This document shows positions 1-7,338 of a DNA stretch of 11,121 bases, in pieces (position 1 is the stretch's first letter; each line of letters starts with the position of its first letter). The position numbers were made by a program, and so were the translations under genes. The notes under the pieces were generated by a model that was not told the origin of the DNA, did no database searches, and saw only the letters and a program-made list of their open reading frames with translations. The DNA comes from Campylobacterales bacterium (GTDB lineage Bacteria > Campylobacterota > Campylobacteria > Campylobacterales > JALSKU01): the NCBI GenBank assembly GCA_027038335.1, contig JALVWI010000149.1, positions 1 to 11,121 on the forward strand, given 5' to 3'.

Positions 1-772
1 ATATCATAAATATAAACCTTATATTGTAATAGCTGATGTAAATATGCCTATTTTAGATGGACTTGAAATGTCTAAGATCATCAAAAAAGAAAACCCTCAA
101 ACGCAAATCATATTGATTTCTTCACAAGAAGATGCAAAAGTGTTGAAAGAAGCTACAGAAATTAAAATAGATGCTTTTATGACAAAGCCTATAATAGATC
201 CGTCTATTATGCTTAAAAAACTGGAAGAATTTGCTAAAAAAATCAAAAATGATAAAAATATAAATTTGACAAATAAACAACTTTTAAAAATGGCTGCAAT
301 AGATCAACTAACAGGGCTATGTAGCAGATATAAAATAAATGAAATATTATCTAGCGAAAAAAGTAGAAATAATAGATTTGGAATATATTTTTCTATCATA
401 TTTATTGATATAGATAATTTTAAAATGGTAAACGATACATACGGGCACTTAATAGGAGATCAAGTTCTTGTAGAGTTTGCTAAAATTTTATCTTTAAATT
501 CAAGAGTTACTGATATCGTAGGAAGATGGGGAAGTGATGAATTTCTGATCATATTACCTCAAACTAAAAAATTGGATGCTTTTGTAGTAGCAGAAAACTT
601 AAAAGAAAAAATTTCTATCCATAATTTTTCTTCAATAGGCAAGTTAAGTGCAAGTTTTGGAATTACTGAATGTAGATCATCAGATGATAATATAAAAAGT
701 ATTATTAAAAAAGCCGATAATGCCTTGTATGAAGCAAAAAAAATGGGAAAAAATAGAATATGCATATCATAA
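1..772 (+). CDS. Response regulator with receiver and GGDEF diguanylate cyclase domains (5' end outside window)
   Basis: This is a two-component output protein predicted to make c-di-GMP from two GTP in the cytoplasm. The reading frame is open from base 2, so the ATG at 44 lies inside the receiver domain and is not the start; roughly the first 50 residues are missing. Receiver landmarks are the phosphoacceptor Asp at 35-37 (in ADVNMPILDG), Ser residues at 119-124 and the conserved Lys at 185-187 (TKP). A short charged linker leads to DQLTGL near 299-318, which opens the GGDEF domain. Metal-binding Asp codons lie at 407-409 and 413-415 (FIDIDNFK). The signature at 530-544 reads GSDEF instead of GGDEF. 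The inhibitory I-site RVTD (503-514) sits exactly five residues before it, which suggests product feedback. The gene overlaps the following sensor kinase gene by 13 bases, so the kinase is the likely phosphodonor. Cyclase activity is inferred; the Gly-to-Ser change makes it slightly uncertain. Confidence 0.93.
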   Translation, partial: YHKYKPYIVIADVNMPILDGLEMSKIIKKENPQTQIILISSQEDAKVLKEATEIKIDAFMTKPIIDPSIMLKKLEEFAKKIKNDKNINLTNKQLLKMAAIDQLTGLCSRYKINEILSSEKSRNNRFGIYFSIIFIDIDNFKMVNDTYGHLIGDQVLVEFAKILSLNSRVTDIVGRWGSDEFLIILPQTKKLDAFVVAENLKEKISIHNFSSIGKLSASFGITECRSSDDNIKSIIKKADNALYEAKKMGKNRICIS

Positions 773-3144
773 AAAAAATATTTTTAATATCTGTATTTAC
801 TATAAAGTTATTTTCCATCACAGATACTTTTCTAAATTCAAAAGAAAACAGATATATAAATAATAAGCAAAGCATAAGTGTATATTTAGATAAAGATTGG
901 GCACCAAAAGATGAAGATGAGTTTCCTCAAATATATAATTTTTTACAAAATTATTTAAAATTGTATGAAAAAGTATTGAAAAAGAAAATAATATTTATAA
1001 AAAATAAAAAATATAAATCAAAAAAAGAGAAAATCGACATAACTGCAGTTCAAGGAAAAAATAGTATAAAAAATAAAGCATACTTATATAGCAATTTTAA
1101 AGTATTTAGTATATTTTATGCATTTGCAATACCATTGCATAAAAAAAATCCTACCTTTGAAAGCTTAAATAGAAAAAAGATGTCTTTAGCTATAGTTCAA
1201 AGATGTGGCAAACTCGAATATATCAGAAAAAGATATCCTGATATAAGGTTGATAGAGTGTGCAACAAATTATGATGCATTAAAATTTGTATTACAAAAAA
1301 AAGCTGATTACGCATTTGGCAACTTTTGTATATTTGATTATTTGGTATATAAAAATTTTCTTTCCGGTTTAAAGATAAAGCTTCAAAATAGTGATAAAAA
1401 TCTTATTACTACATCAAAATATTTAGCATTTAGTAAAGATAATCGTATATTAAAAAATATTTTTGACAAGGCTTACAAGCAGATAGATAAAGAAGAAATA
1501 TATCTTTTAAAATCTAAATGGCTTCCGATACCGACTGCGAAAAAAATATTTTTAACAAAAAAAGAAAAAAACTTTATAAAAAATCATACTATAAAATTGT
1601 GCACAACAACTACTTGGATACCTTTTAATTTTCAAGATATACATAAAAATATTATAGGTATAGGTATAGATTATTGGAAAATGATCGCAAAAAAAGTTAA
1701 CTTAAAATATAAAATTTATAAAGCAAAAGATTTTACAGAAGTTTTAAATGATATCAAAACAAAAAAATATGATTTAAATATGGCTACAACAAAGACTCTT
1801 GATAAAAAATCTTTTGCACTTTTTACAAAAACTTATGAAAAATTTCCTATTGCAATAGCAACAAAAAAAATAAGTAATTTTATAACAACAGGAGTAGATC
1901 TAGAAAATAAAAAAGTTGCGGTAGGCAAGAGTTATAGCACATATTATTTACTTAAAAGTATGTTTCCAAAAATAAATTTTATACTTACAAAAGATACTAA
2001 AGAAGCATTGCAACTTGTACATGATAATAAAGCTTTTGCAGCTGTTGACATTGAGCCTTCTTTGAGGTATCAAATCATAAAAAACGGTTTTAAAGATATA
2101 TTTGTAACCGGTGTAACAGGTGTTGATTTCAATCTGCAAATCATGGTAAGAGATGATTATAATACTCTTGTTTCTTTGCTAAATAAGGCTATAAACAGTA
2201 TAAGTAACCAAGAGAGAATAGCAATTTATAAAAAATGGATGGGAATAAATAAAGAGCATATAAATTATACACTTATTGCAGAGATTTCACTCTTCTTTTT
2301 TCTTATTATACTGATACTTTTATATTTTTATATAAGACAAAAGAGATTAAAAAAAGAGGTTGAAAACTTAAATAAAACTCTTGAAAAAAGGATAGAAATT
2401 GCTATAGAAAAGGAGAGAAAACATCAACTTATTATGCTACAACAATCCCGTTTAGCTCAAATGGGAGAAGCCATATCTATGATAGCTCATCAATGGAAAC
2501 AACCTTTAAGTACTTTAGTTTTTTTAAATAGTACAATAATTGCAAAATATAAAAATAATGCAATTACAAAAGATATAATGCAACAGTTTGAAAAAAGATC
2601 AAGTAAAATTATCTTTCAAATGGCTCAAACTATAGATAATTTTAGAAATTTTTTTAAACCTGAAAAAGAAAAAGCTATTTTTTCATTAAATGAAACTATT
2701 TCTGAATCCTTGGAAATCATATCTCCCATTCTTCAAGAAAAACATATCAATATCACTGTAAACTTAAATAAAGATACAAAGATACTAGGGTATAAAAATG
2801 AATTTGGACAGGCAATATTAAATATTATAAATAACTCAAAAGATGCTTTTTTGGAAAGAGATATAAAAAATAGAAAAATTATCATTGAAAAAACTACAAA
2901 AAATAATACTGTTGATATTATCATACAAGATAATGCAGGAGGTATTGATAGAGGTATTATTTCTAACATATTTGAACCTTATTTTACAACAAAAGAGAGA
3001 AGTGGAGGAGATGGAATAGGGCTGTATATGACAAAACTTATCATAGAAAAACATATGAATGGAAAAATTTATATAGAAAATATAAATAATGGAATAAAAG
3101 TCAAAATAGTTTTAGAAACAATAGAAAATGAAACTAGAAATTAA
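760..3144 (+). CDS. Membrane sensor histidine kinase with two tandem periplasmic solute-binding-type domains
   Basis: This is a hybrid-free sensor kinase of 794 residues. An N-terminal hydrophobic segment (residues 1-20, Lys at 5-6) looks like a signal peptide or anchor. Two solute-binding (SBP_bac_3/PBPb-like) domains follow at about 38-256 and 265-497, each ending in a typical KW(L/M) segment. One transmembrane helix lies at about 503-527, then a charged coiled coil at about 528-565. The dimerisation/phosphoacceptor box has His577 in MIAHQWKQPL. The ATPase domain has an N-box (N688 to N692), D724-NAGG, an F-box FEPYFTTK (738-745) and a GGDGIGLYM glycine lid (749-757). All catalytic motifs look intact. 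The ATG at 760 lies within the end of the upstream receiver-GGDEF gene, so the two are probably translationally coupled and work as a pair. The ligand is unknown. The first solute-binding domain is divergent and holds three cysteines (149, 167, 190). Confidence 0.95.
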   Translation: MHIIKKIFLISVFTIKLFSITDTFLNSKENRYINNKQSISVYLDKDWAPKDEDEFPQIYNFLQNYLKLYEKVLKKKIIFIKNKKYKSKKEKIDITAVQGKNSIKNKAYLYSNFKVFSIFYAFAIPLHKKNPTFESLNRKKMSLAIVQRCGKLEYIRKRYPDIRLIECATNYDALKFVLQKKADYAFGNFCIFDYLVYKNFLSGLKIKLQNSDKNLITTSKYLAFSKDNRILKNIFDKAYKQIDKEEIYLLKSKWLPIPTAKKIFLTKKEKNFIKNHTIKLCTTTTWIPFNFQDIHKNIIGIGIDYWKMIAKKVNLKYKIYKAKDFTEVLNDIKTKKYDLNMATTKTLDKKSFALFTKTYEKFPIAIATKKISNFITTGVDLENKKVAVGKSYSTYYLLKSMFPKINFILTKDTKEALQLVHDNKAFAAVDIEPSLRYQIIKNGFKDIFVTGVTGVDFNLQIMVRDDYNTLVSLLNKAINSISNQERIAIYKKWMGINKEHINYTLIAEISLFFFLIILILLYFYIRQKRLKKEVENLNKTLEKRIEIAIEKERKHQLIMLQQSRLAQMGEAISMIAHQWKQPLSTLVFLNSTIIAKYKNNAITKDIMQQFEKRSSKIIFQMAQTIDNFRNFFKPEKEKAIFSLNETISESLEIISPILQEKHINITVNLNKDTKILGYKNEFGQAILNIINNSKDAFLERDIKNRKIIIEKTTKNNTVDIIIQDNAGGIDRGIISNIFEPYFTTKERSGGDGIGLYMTKLIIEKHMNGKIYIENINNGIKVKIVLETIENETRN

Positions 3145-3153
3145 ATAACAAGC

Positions 3154-3600
3154 TTATAAAAGTTTATCCGATTCTTTTTCATTGTAAATCTTTATAAAGT
3201 TTTTCAAGAGTAATGTAGCAGTTACTCCTTGACCCTTTGTCAATGTTTTGCTAAAACTTCCATTATATACAAAATTTTTTCCACAAGAGGGTGAATTTTC
3301 TTTTAGGAGTGCTTTTTTGATATTTAAATCTTTACATATATCTAAAGCTTTTTTTGCTCCTTTTATAAAATAGTGTGTTACATCCTCATTGGAACTGTTG
3401 ATTATCTTCAAAGGGGTTGTTGATGCTATTTCTGAAGGAGGTCTAGGTATGGGTAAACCTCCTTCAACTTCAGGGCAAAACGGTATAAGTTCATACTTCT
3501 CTTTTAACTTGGATATATTTATCAAATTATTTTTACCGTTATATTTGACATTAGCTCCAAGTAAGCAAGCACTTACTAAAAGTTTTTCTTTAGTTGACAA
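3154..3600 (-). CDS. DUF523 family protein (TudS-like, possible Fe-S desulfidase)
   Basis: This 148-residue protein has the complete DUF523 layout: SACLLG near the N-terminus, FCPEVEGGLPIPRPPSEI (41-58), EDVTHYFIKGAKKAL (72-86) and LLKENSPSCG (98-107). A characterised member, TudS, removes sulfur from 2-thiouracil with a [4Fe-4S] cluster held by three cysteines. C12, C42 and C106 are the likely equivalents here. The second Cys often seen in the family's CRYDG segment is Val18 (NVKYNG). The start must be TTG at 3600, because an in-frame stop lies just upstream at 3607-3609 and no ATG or GTG precedes the conserved SACLLG. The gene overlaps the 3' end of aspB by 11 bases and is the last gene of the leftward run. 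Family membership is clear. The substrate is not, and thiouracil desulfuration is only one possibility. Confidence 0.93.
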   Translation of the reverse strand: MSTKEKLLVSACLLGANVKYNGKNNLINISKLKEKYELIPFCPEVEGGLPIPRPPSEIASTTPLKIINSSNEDVTHYFIKGAKKALDICKDLNIKKALLKENSPSCGKNFVYNGSFSKTLTKGQGVTATLLLKNFIKIYNEKESDKLL

Positions 3601-4747
3601 ACTCTTTTATCCTTTTGATACCCTCAATAATACTCTTTTCATCAGTTGCAAAAGAAAATCTAACATATCCTTCACTTCCAAAACCGATACCCGGAATCAC
3701 TGCCACCCCTTTTTTGGCTAAAAGCTCCTTTGCAAATTTCATAGAATCATTACTGATCTTTTTTATATTGATAAAAAGATAAAATGCCCCGTCAGGCTTT
3801 ACAACTGATAGTCCATCTATATCATTGATCATTTTAACAGCTAAATCCCTTCTTTTTTGAAACTCTTTTCTCATATACTCTATATCTTTATCTGCTCTTC
3901 CATTAAGTGCCGGTATAGCTGCGTGTTGTGTTATGGAGTTGATATTTGATGCACTTTGGCTTTGCAGTTTTTTCATAGCATCTATTAGTTCATCTTGTGG
4001 AGTGGCAAGATAACCAAATCTCCATCCTGTCATTGCTACTGATTTGCTAAGACCATTTACAGTGATAGTTCTTTGAAACATATCTTCGCTAATACTTGCA
4101 ACTGAAACGAACTCTTTATCATATATCAGCTTTTCATACATTTCATCAGAGCATACAAATACTTCTGTTCCTTTTAAAACTTCAGCTATCTCTTCAAGTT
4201 CCTCTTTAGAGTAAACCGAACCGGTTGGATTTGACGGAGTTGTAAGTATGAGCATCTTTGTTCTTGGAGTTATGGCATCTTTTAACTGCTTTGCATTTAT
4301 CTTAAATCCACTCTCATCAGTTGTTTCCACAGTTATAGGGATACCACCGCTATATCTTACCAACTCAGGATATGTTACCCAGTAAGGTGCAGGAATGATA
4401 ACTTCATCACCTTGTTCGATGAGTGCTTGAGTAAGATTGAACAAAGAGTGTTTTGCCCCATTGCTTGTGATGATATTTGAGGGATTATATTTTAAACTGT
4501 TGTCTCTTTCAAGTTTTTTTGAAATTGCCTCTAAAAGTTCCGGTATTCCTGCAACCGCGGTATATTTGGTAAAACCGTTTTTTAAAGCCTTTATAGCTTC
4601 TTCTTTGATAACTTCTGGGGTATCAAAGTCCGGCTCACCTGCTGAAAAACTAAGTACATCCTTTCCCTCGGCTTTTAAATTTCTAGCTAGTGTACTTATG
4701 GCTATAGTCATAGACTCATTGAGCCTCTTTACTCTTTTTGTCAACAT
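3590..4747 (-). CDS. aspB: Aspartate aminotransferase (PLP class I, subgroup Ib)
   Basis: This enzyme transfers the amino group between aspartate and 2-oxoglutarate (oxaloacetate and glutamate), using pyridoxal phosphate in the cytoplasm. The 385 residues are the usual full length. Visible motifs are SAGEPDFDTP (35-44), the phosphate-cup region SNGAKHS (95-101), PYW (121-123), TPSNPTG with N173, D201 and Y204 for the cofactor ring, the Schiff-base Lys235 in GLSKSVAMTGWR, R243, and a C-terminal RFSFA Arg for the substrate carboxylate. The ATG at 4747 follows AAAGGA at 4754-4759 with a 6-base spacer. It lies 10 bases after the cysE stop, and the gene's end overlaps the DUF523 gene. C. jejuni has aspB in the same place, so I use that symbol; many annotations would say aspC. 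Relatives in subgroup Ib can also act on prephenate or aromatic substrates, which sequence alone does not exclude. Confidence 0.95.
   Translation of the reverse strand: MLTKRVKRLNESMTIAISTLARNLKAEGKDVLSFSAGEPDFDTPEVIKEEAIKALKNGFTKYTAVAGIPELLEAISKKLERDNSLKYNPSNIITSNGAKHSLFNLTQALIEQGDEVIIPAPYWVTYPELVRYSGGIPITVETTDESGFKINAKQLKDAITPRTKMLILTTPSNPTGSVYSKEELEEIAEVLKGTEVFVCSDEMYEKLIYDKEFVSVASISEDMFQRTITVNGLSKSVAMTGWRFGYLATPQDELIDAMKKLQSQSASNINSITQHAAIPALNGRADKDIEYMRKEFQKRRDLAVKMINDIDGLSVVKPDGAFYLFINIKKISNDSMKFAKELLAKKGVAVIPGIGFGSEGYVRFSFATDEKSIIEGIKRIKEFVN
3610..3616 (-). promoter_or_regulatory. Ribosome binding site for the TTG start of the DUF523 gene
   Basis: Read on the minus strand, AAAAGGA lies 9 bases before the TTG at 3600, inside the last codons of aspB. 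A second weak purine stretch (AGAG) lies closer. With the in-frame stop just upstream, this site supports TTG as the genuine start. Confidence 0.55.
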
Positions 4748-4757
4748 ATCTTATCCT

Positions 4758-5474
4758 TTATTTTAAAGCATTTATAAATGCTTGATATATCTTTTCTAAC
4801 TCTTTATCTTTCTCTATCACGATACTTTCATCATGTTCAGCCATTGCCTCTTCGAGTACATTAAGTCTTTTTATAATATACTCAAACAATTCTTTGTTTA
4901 TATCGGGAAGTTTATTGTGGGAATGTTGAGACTTATCTCTTCCTTTTTGTATGACTTTAGCAGGTATTCCCACGGCAGTTGACTCTGCCGGTACATCATG
5001 AATGATAACTGAATTTGCCCCTATCTTAGAATTTTTACCTATTGTAATATTGCCCAACACTTTTGCTCCACCGCCTACTACTACACCATCTTCTAGTGTA
5101 GGGTGTCTTTTTATGTTTCGATCTAAACTAACTCCACCTAAAGTTACTTGTTGATATAGCAAAACATCATTTCCTATCTTGGTAGTTTCGCCTACAACAA
5201 CACCCAAGCCATGGTCTATAAAAAATCTCCTGCCTATTTCACATCCCGGATGGATATCAATACCGGTAAATATTTGAGATATTCCCATCAATATCCTTCC
5301 GGCCAATTTCCATCCGCTATTGTACATTCGGTTTGCAATCCTATAATTTGCAACAGCCCAAACTCCGGGATAATTAAAAAATATTTCCCATTTTGAATTT
5401 ATTGCCGGATCACAACGGTAAGGCATCATAAAGTCCTCTTTTATCTGTTTCCATAAAGTTTGTTTGCTATTCAC
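4758..5474 (-). CDS. cysE: Serine O-acetyltransferase
   Basis: CysE makes O-acetylserine from serine and acetyl-CoA, the committed step to cysteine. A short N-terminal helical region (residues 1-70) precedes a left-handed beta-helix of hexapeptide repeats (about 72-175). D73 and H88 (DIHPG...DHG) match the catalytic dyad D143/H158 of the E. coli enzyme, and H124 (KRHP) matches its second active-site His. VVGET and VTLGG are typical of the family. At 238 residues it lacks the long N-terminal extension of E. coli CysE but has a charged, probably helical tail of about 60 residues (180-238) ending in ...INALK. It therefore has no terminal Ile, the residue that in other CysE proteins enters the CysK active site. 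The start is GTG at 5474, forming a GTGA overlap with the speA stop and preceded by AAGGA. Confidence 0.95.
   Translation of the reverse strand: MNSKQTLWKQIKEDFMMPYRCDPAINSKWEIFFNYPGVWAVANYRIANRMYNSGWKLAGRILMGISQIFTGIDIHPGCEIGRRFFIDHGLGVVVGETTKIGNDVLLYQQVTLGGVSLDRNIKRHPTLEDGVVVGGGAKVLGNITIGKNSKIGANSVIIHDVPAESTAVGIPAKVIQKGRDKSQHSHNKLPDINKELFEYIIKRLNVLEEAMAEHDESIVIEKDKELEKIYQAFINALK
4766..4783. repeat. Perfect 18-base palindrome at the 3' end of cysE
   Basis: AAGCATTTATAAATGCTT equals its own reverse complement. In RNA it could fold as a 7-base-pair AT-rich stem with a 4-base loop. It encodes the last residues of CysE and lies just upstream of the aspB ribosome binding site. No U-rich tract follows on the transcribed strand, so it is not a canonical terminator. 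Confidence 0.6.
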
Positions 5475-7327
5475 TTATCTTCCTTGAAAAAATCAGGTTG
5501 TATTATATCAGTTTTTAAATATCCGTTATCTTGTAAAAATATTTTAATCATGCTACTTGTTTTTTCTATCTCTTGTTTATTATTTAAAGCAAGTTTTATC
5601 TTCTCTTTCAATATATTTATCACTTCATTTTTATCATATCCTATCTCATCTAAAATTTGCAAAATATCTTTAGACTCTTTTATATTATTTAATGCAAATG
5701 AAGTTTCATCTATATCTATAGATACTTCAGTAGGGTGTGCAAAGAGATTGTGTCTCATTCCCATAGTCTCTTGATAAGCTCCTACTAGGAAAAAAGCTAA
5801 AAAATAATCCTCTTCTTCAAGGTTTACATCATGTAAAAAAAGAGGATTTTTTATATCAAAACTTATCTCTCCGTCACTATCACATGTAATATCCCACAAA
5901 GATGCACTTCTTTTATTTGTTTCATTTAGTTTGCTAAGAGGCATAACAGGAAAGTTTTGTTTTAACCCCCAGTTATCAGGCAAACTTTGAAAAAGAGAAA
6001 AATTTAAAAGATATTTTTCTTGAACACGATCTTGGATAGATAAAAGTTCTTTATGATTTTTATCTGCTAAAAGTTTTATAGCTTTTTCTATTATTAAATT
6101 GACTAAGATTTCAGTATTTGACCTATCTTCAAGATCAATATATCCAAGATCAAAAAGTGTCAGGAGTGATTCCATGTGATCTAAACTATCATGCAAAAAT
6201 TCTAGTGCATTTTTTTTATTTATATCTTTGTATAGTTCGTACAATTCACTTACTAAAGGGGGATTTTTTTCTTTTAGTCTTAAAAGTTTTTGTGAATACT
6301 CTTTCGAAAAAAGCTCCAACACAGGTGCGATAAGTACAGCATGTGAAGCTGCTATATACCTTCCTGACTCTATAAATATATCAGGTTCGGCTACATTTTT
6401 TCTTTTTGCAATATCCTGCAATAGATATACAACATCATTTGCATACTCTTCAAGAGAGTAATTTTTGTGAAAACTATCTTCATTTTGAGAGTACTCTACC
6501 GCCAAACCACCACCTAGATTGATAGAAGTTAAATTCTTTGCTCCCATTTTTTTAAGTTCGGCAAAAATATTGCCGGCTTCTCTTAGAGCTTTTTTAAGCG
6601 GAGCAATATCTTCTATCTGTGAGCCTATATGAAAATGTATCATTTTAAAATATGGCAAAAGATTATTATTTTTAAGAATTTCTATAGCTGTAATCAGCTC
6701 TGAAGATGTTAAACCAAATTTAGAGTTAATACCTCCGCTTTTTGCCCATATCCCTATACCTGAACTATGCAATCTTATCCTTAAGCCTATATTTGGCACA
6801 ACTCCATCAAAATTTTTTGCATTTTCTACTATATTTTCAAGCTCATTGATACCTTCTATGGTTAAAGTGATATTATGTCCCATTTTAGCCGCTAAAAAGC
6901 CCAACACTATCATTTCATTATCTTTAAAACCGTTTACGGTAATGGGTGAGCCTATGTTGTTATAACTCATTGCAAGTATAAGTTCAGGTTTACTGCCGGC
7001 TTCAAGACCATAGTTGTAAGGTTTACCGATTTTAACCAAATTTTTAACAAATCCGGGGTATTGGTTGACCTTTAGAGGAAAAACGGCATTGAAGCTACCT
7101 TTATAGTGAAACTCTTTTTGAACTTTTGAAAATGTATCATATAAAAATGAGATTTGTTTTTGTATAAGATGAGGAAATCTTAAAAGTATAGGACCACTTA
7201 TATCTTTTTTTCGAACACTTTTTACGATATCAATGATAGCCGGTTTTGATCTATAATTAACAACAATTTTGCCGTCTTTTATATCAAAATGCTGTTTCCC
7301 CCATATATCTATACCGTATCTATTCAC
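5471..7327 (-). CDS. speA: Biosynthetic arginine decarboxylase
   Basis: SpeA converts arginine to agmatine and CO2, the entry to putrescine and spermidine synthesis by the agmatine route. The 618 residues form a PLP-binding TIM-barrel fold III decarboxylase with the usual SpeA insertion and C-terminal beta domain. The cofactor Lys is K86 in FPLKVNQYP. FHIGSQ has H233, and LGGGLAVEYS lies at about 270-279. C482 in TCDSDGEI is the catalytic Cys contributed across the dimer interface. The start is GTG at 7327, because a TGA lies directly before it in frame and the next internal Met falls well within the barrel; AAGG at 7335-7338 gives a 7-base spacer. It begins 10 bases after hisS and ends in the GTGA overlap with cysE. 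Agmatine-processing enzymes are not in the window. Confidence 0.96.
   Translation of the reverse strand: MNRYGIDIWGKQHFDIKDGKIVVNYRSKPAIIDIVKSVRKKDISGPILLRFPHLIQKQISFLYDTFSKVQKEFHYKGSFNAVFPLKVNQYPGFVKNLVKIGKPYNYGLEAGSKPELILAMSYNNIGSPITVNGFKDNEMIVLGFLAAKMGHNITLTIEGINELENIVENAKNFDGVVPNIGLRIRLHSSGIGIWAKSGGINSKFGLTSSELITAIEILKNNNLLPYFKMIHFHIGSQIEDIAPLKKALREAGNIFAELKKMGAKNLTSINLGGGLAVEYSQNEDSFHKNYSLEEYANDVVYLLQDIAKRKNVAEPDIFIESGRYIAASHAVLIAPVLELFSKEYSQKLLRLKEKNPPLVSELYELYKDINKKNALEFLHDSLDHMESLLTLFDLGYIDLEDRSNTEILVNLIIEKAIKLLADKNHKELLSIQDRVQEKYLLNFSLFQSLPDNWGLKQNFPVMPLSKLNETNKRSASLWDITCDSDGEISFDIKNPLFLHDVNLEEEDYFLAFFLVGAYQETMGMRHNLFAHPTEVSIDIDETSFALNNIKESKDILQILDEIGYDKNEVINILKEKIKLALNNKQEIEKTSSMIKIFLQDNGYLKTDIIQPDFFKEDK
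5481..5485 (-). promoter_or_regulatory. cysE: Ribosome binding site for the GTG start of cysE
   Basis: AAGGA on the minus strand sits 6 bases upstream of the GTG at 5474, within the last codons of speA. The good match and spacing support the GTG start and the four-base GTGA coupling with speA over an internal Met at residue 16 or 17. Confidence 0.65.
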
Positions 7328-7334
7328 TCATATA

Positions 7335-7338
7335 CCTT
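7335..7338 (-). promoter_or_regulatory. speA: Ribosome binding site for the GTG start of speA
   Basis: AAGG on the minus strand overlaps the hisS stop codon (TGA at 7338-7340) and lies 7 bases before the GTG at 7327. It supports GTG, the only start codon available between the upstream in-frame stop and the conserved N-terminus. Confidence 0.6.

Noticed and set aside
44..46. ATG as the start of the response regulator
   Set aside because: The upstream codons encode the receiver's phosphoacceptor strand (VIADVN), so this Met is internal and the gene begins before the window.
771..778. Run of eight A bases near the regulator/kinase junction as a phase-variation tract
   Set aside because: Runs of similar length recur through the kinase gene because of its many Lys codons; nothing singles this one out.
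2733..3054. Two minus-strand ORFs opposite the kinase ATPase domain
   Set aside because: They overlap each other and the intact N, D, F and G boxes of the kinase; they are shadows in AT-rich DNA.
3120..3180. Intrinsic terminator between the convergent genes
   Set aside because: Only a weak 5-base inverted repeat (AAACT/AGTTT) with a long loop is visible, with no GC-rich stem and no stem-linked T-tract.
3389..3721. 110-residue plus-strand ORF opposite aspB and the DUF523 gene
   Set aside because: It is the antisense shadow of two well-supported genes and has no recognisable domain or ribosome binding site.
4437..4766. 109-residue plus-strand ORF opposite aspB
   Set aside because: It is antisense to the conserved N-terminal half of the aminotransferase and shows no independent evidence of coding.
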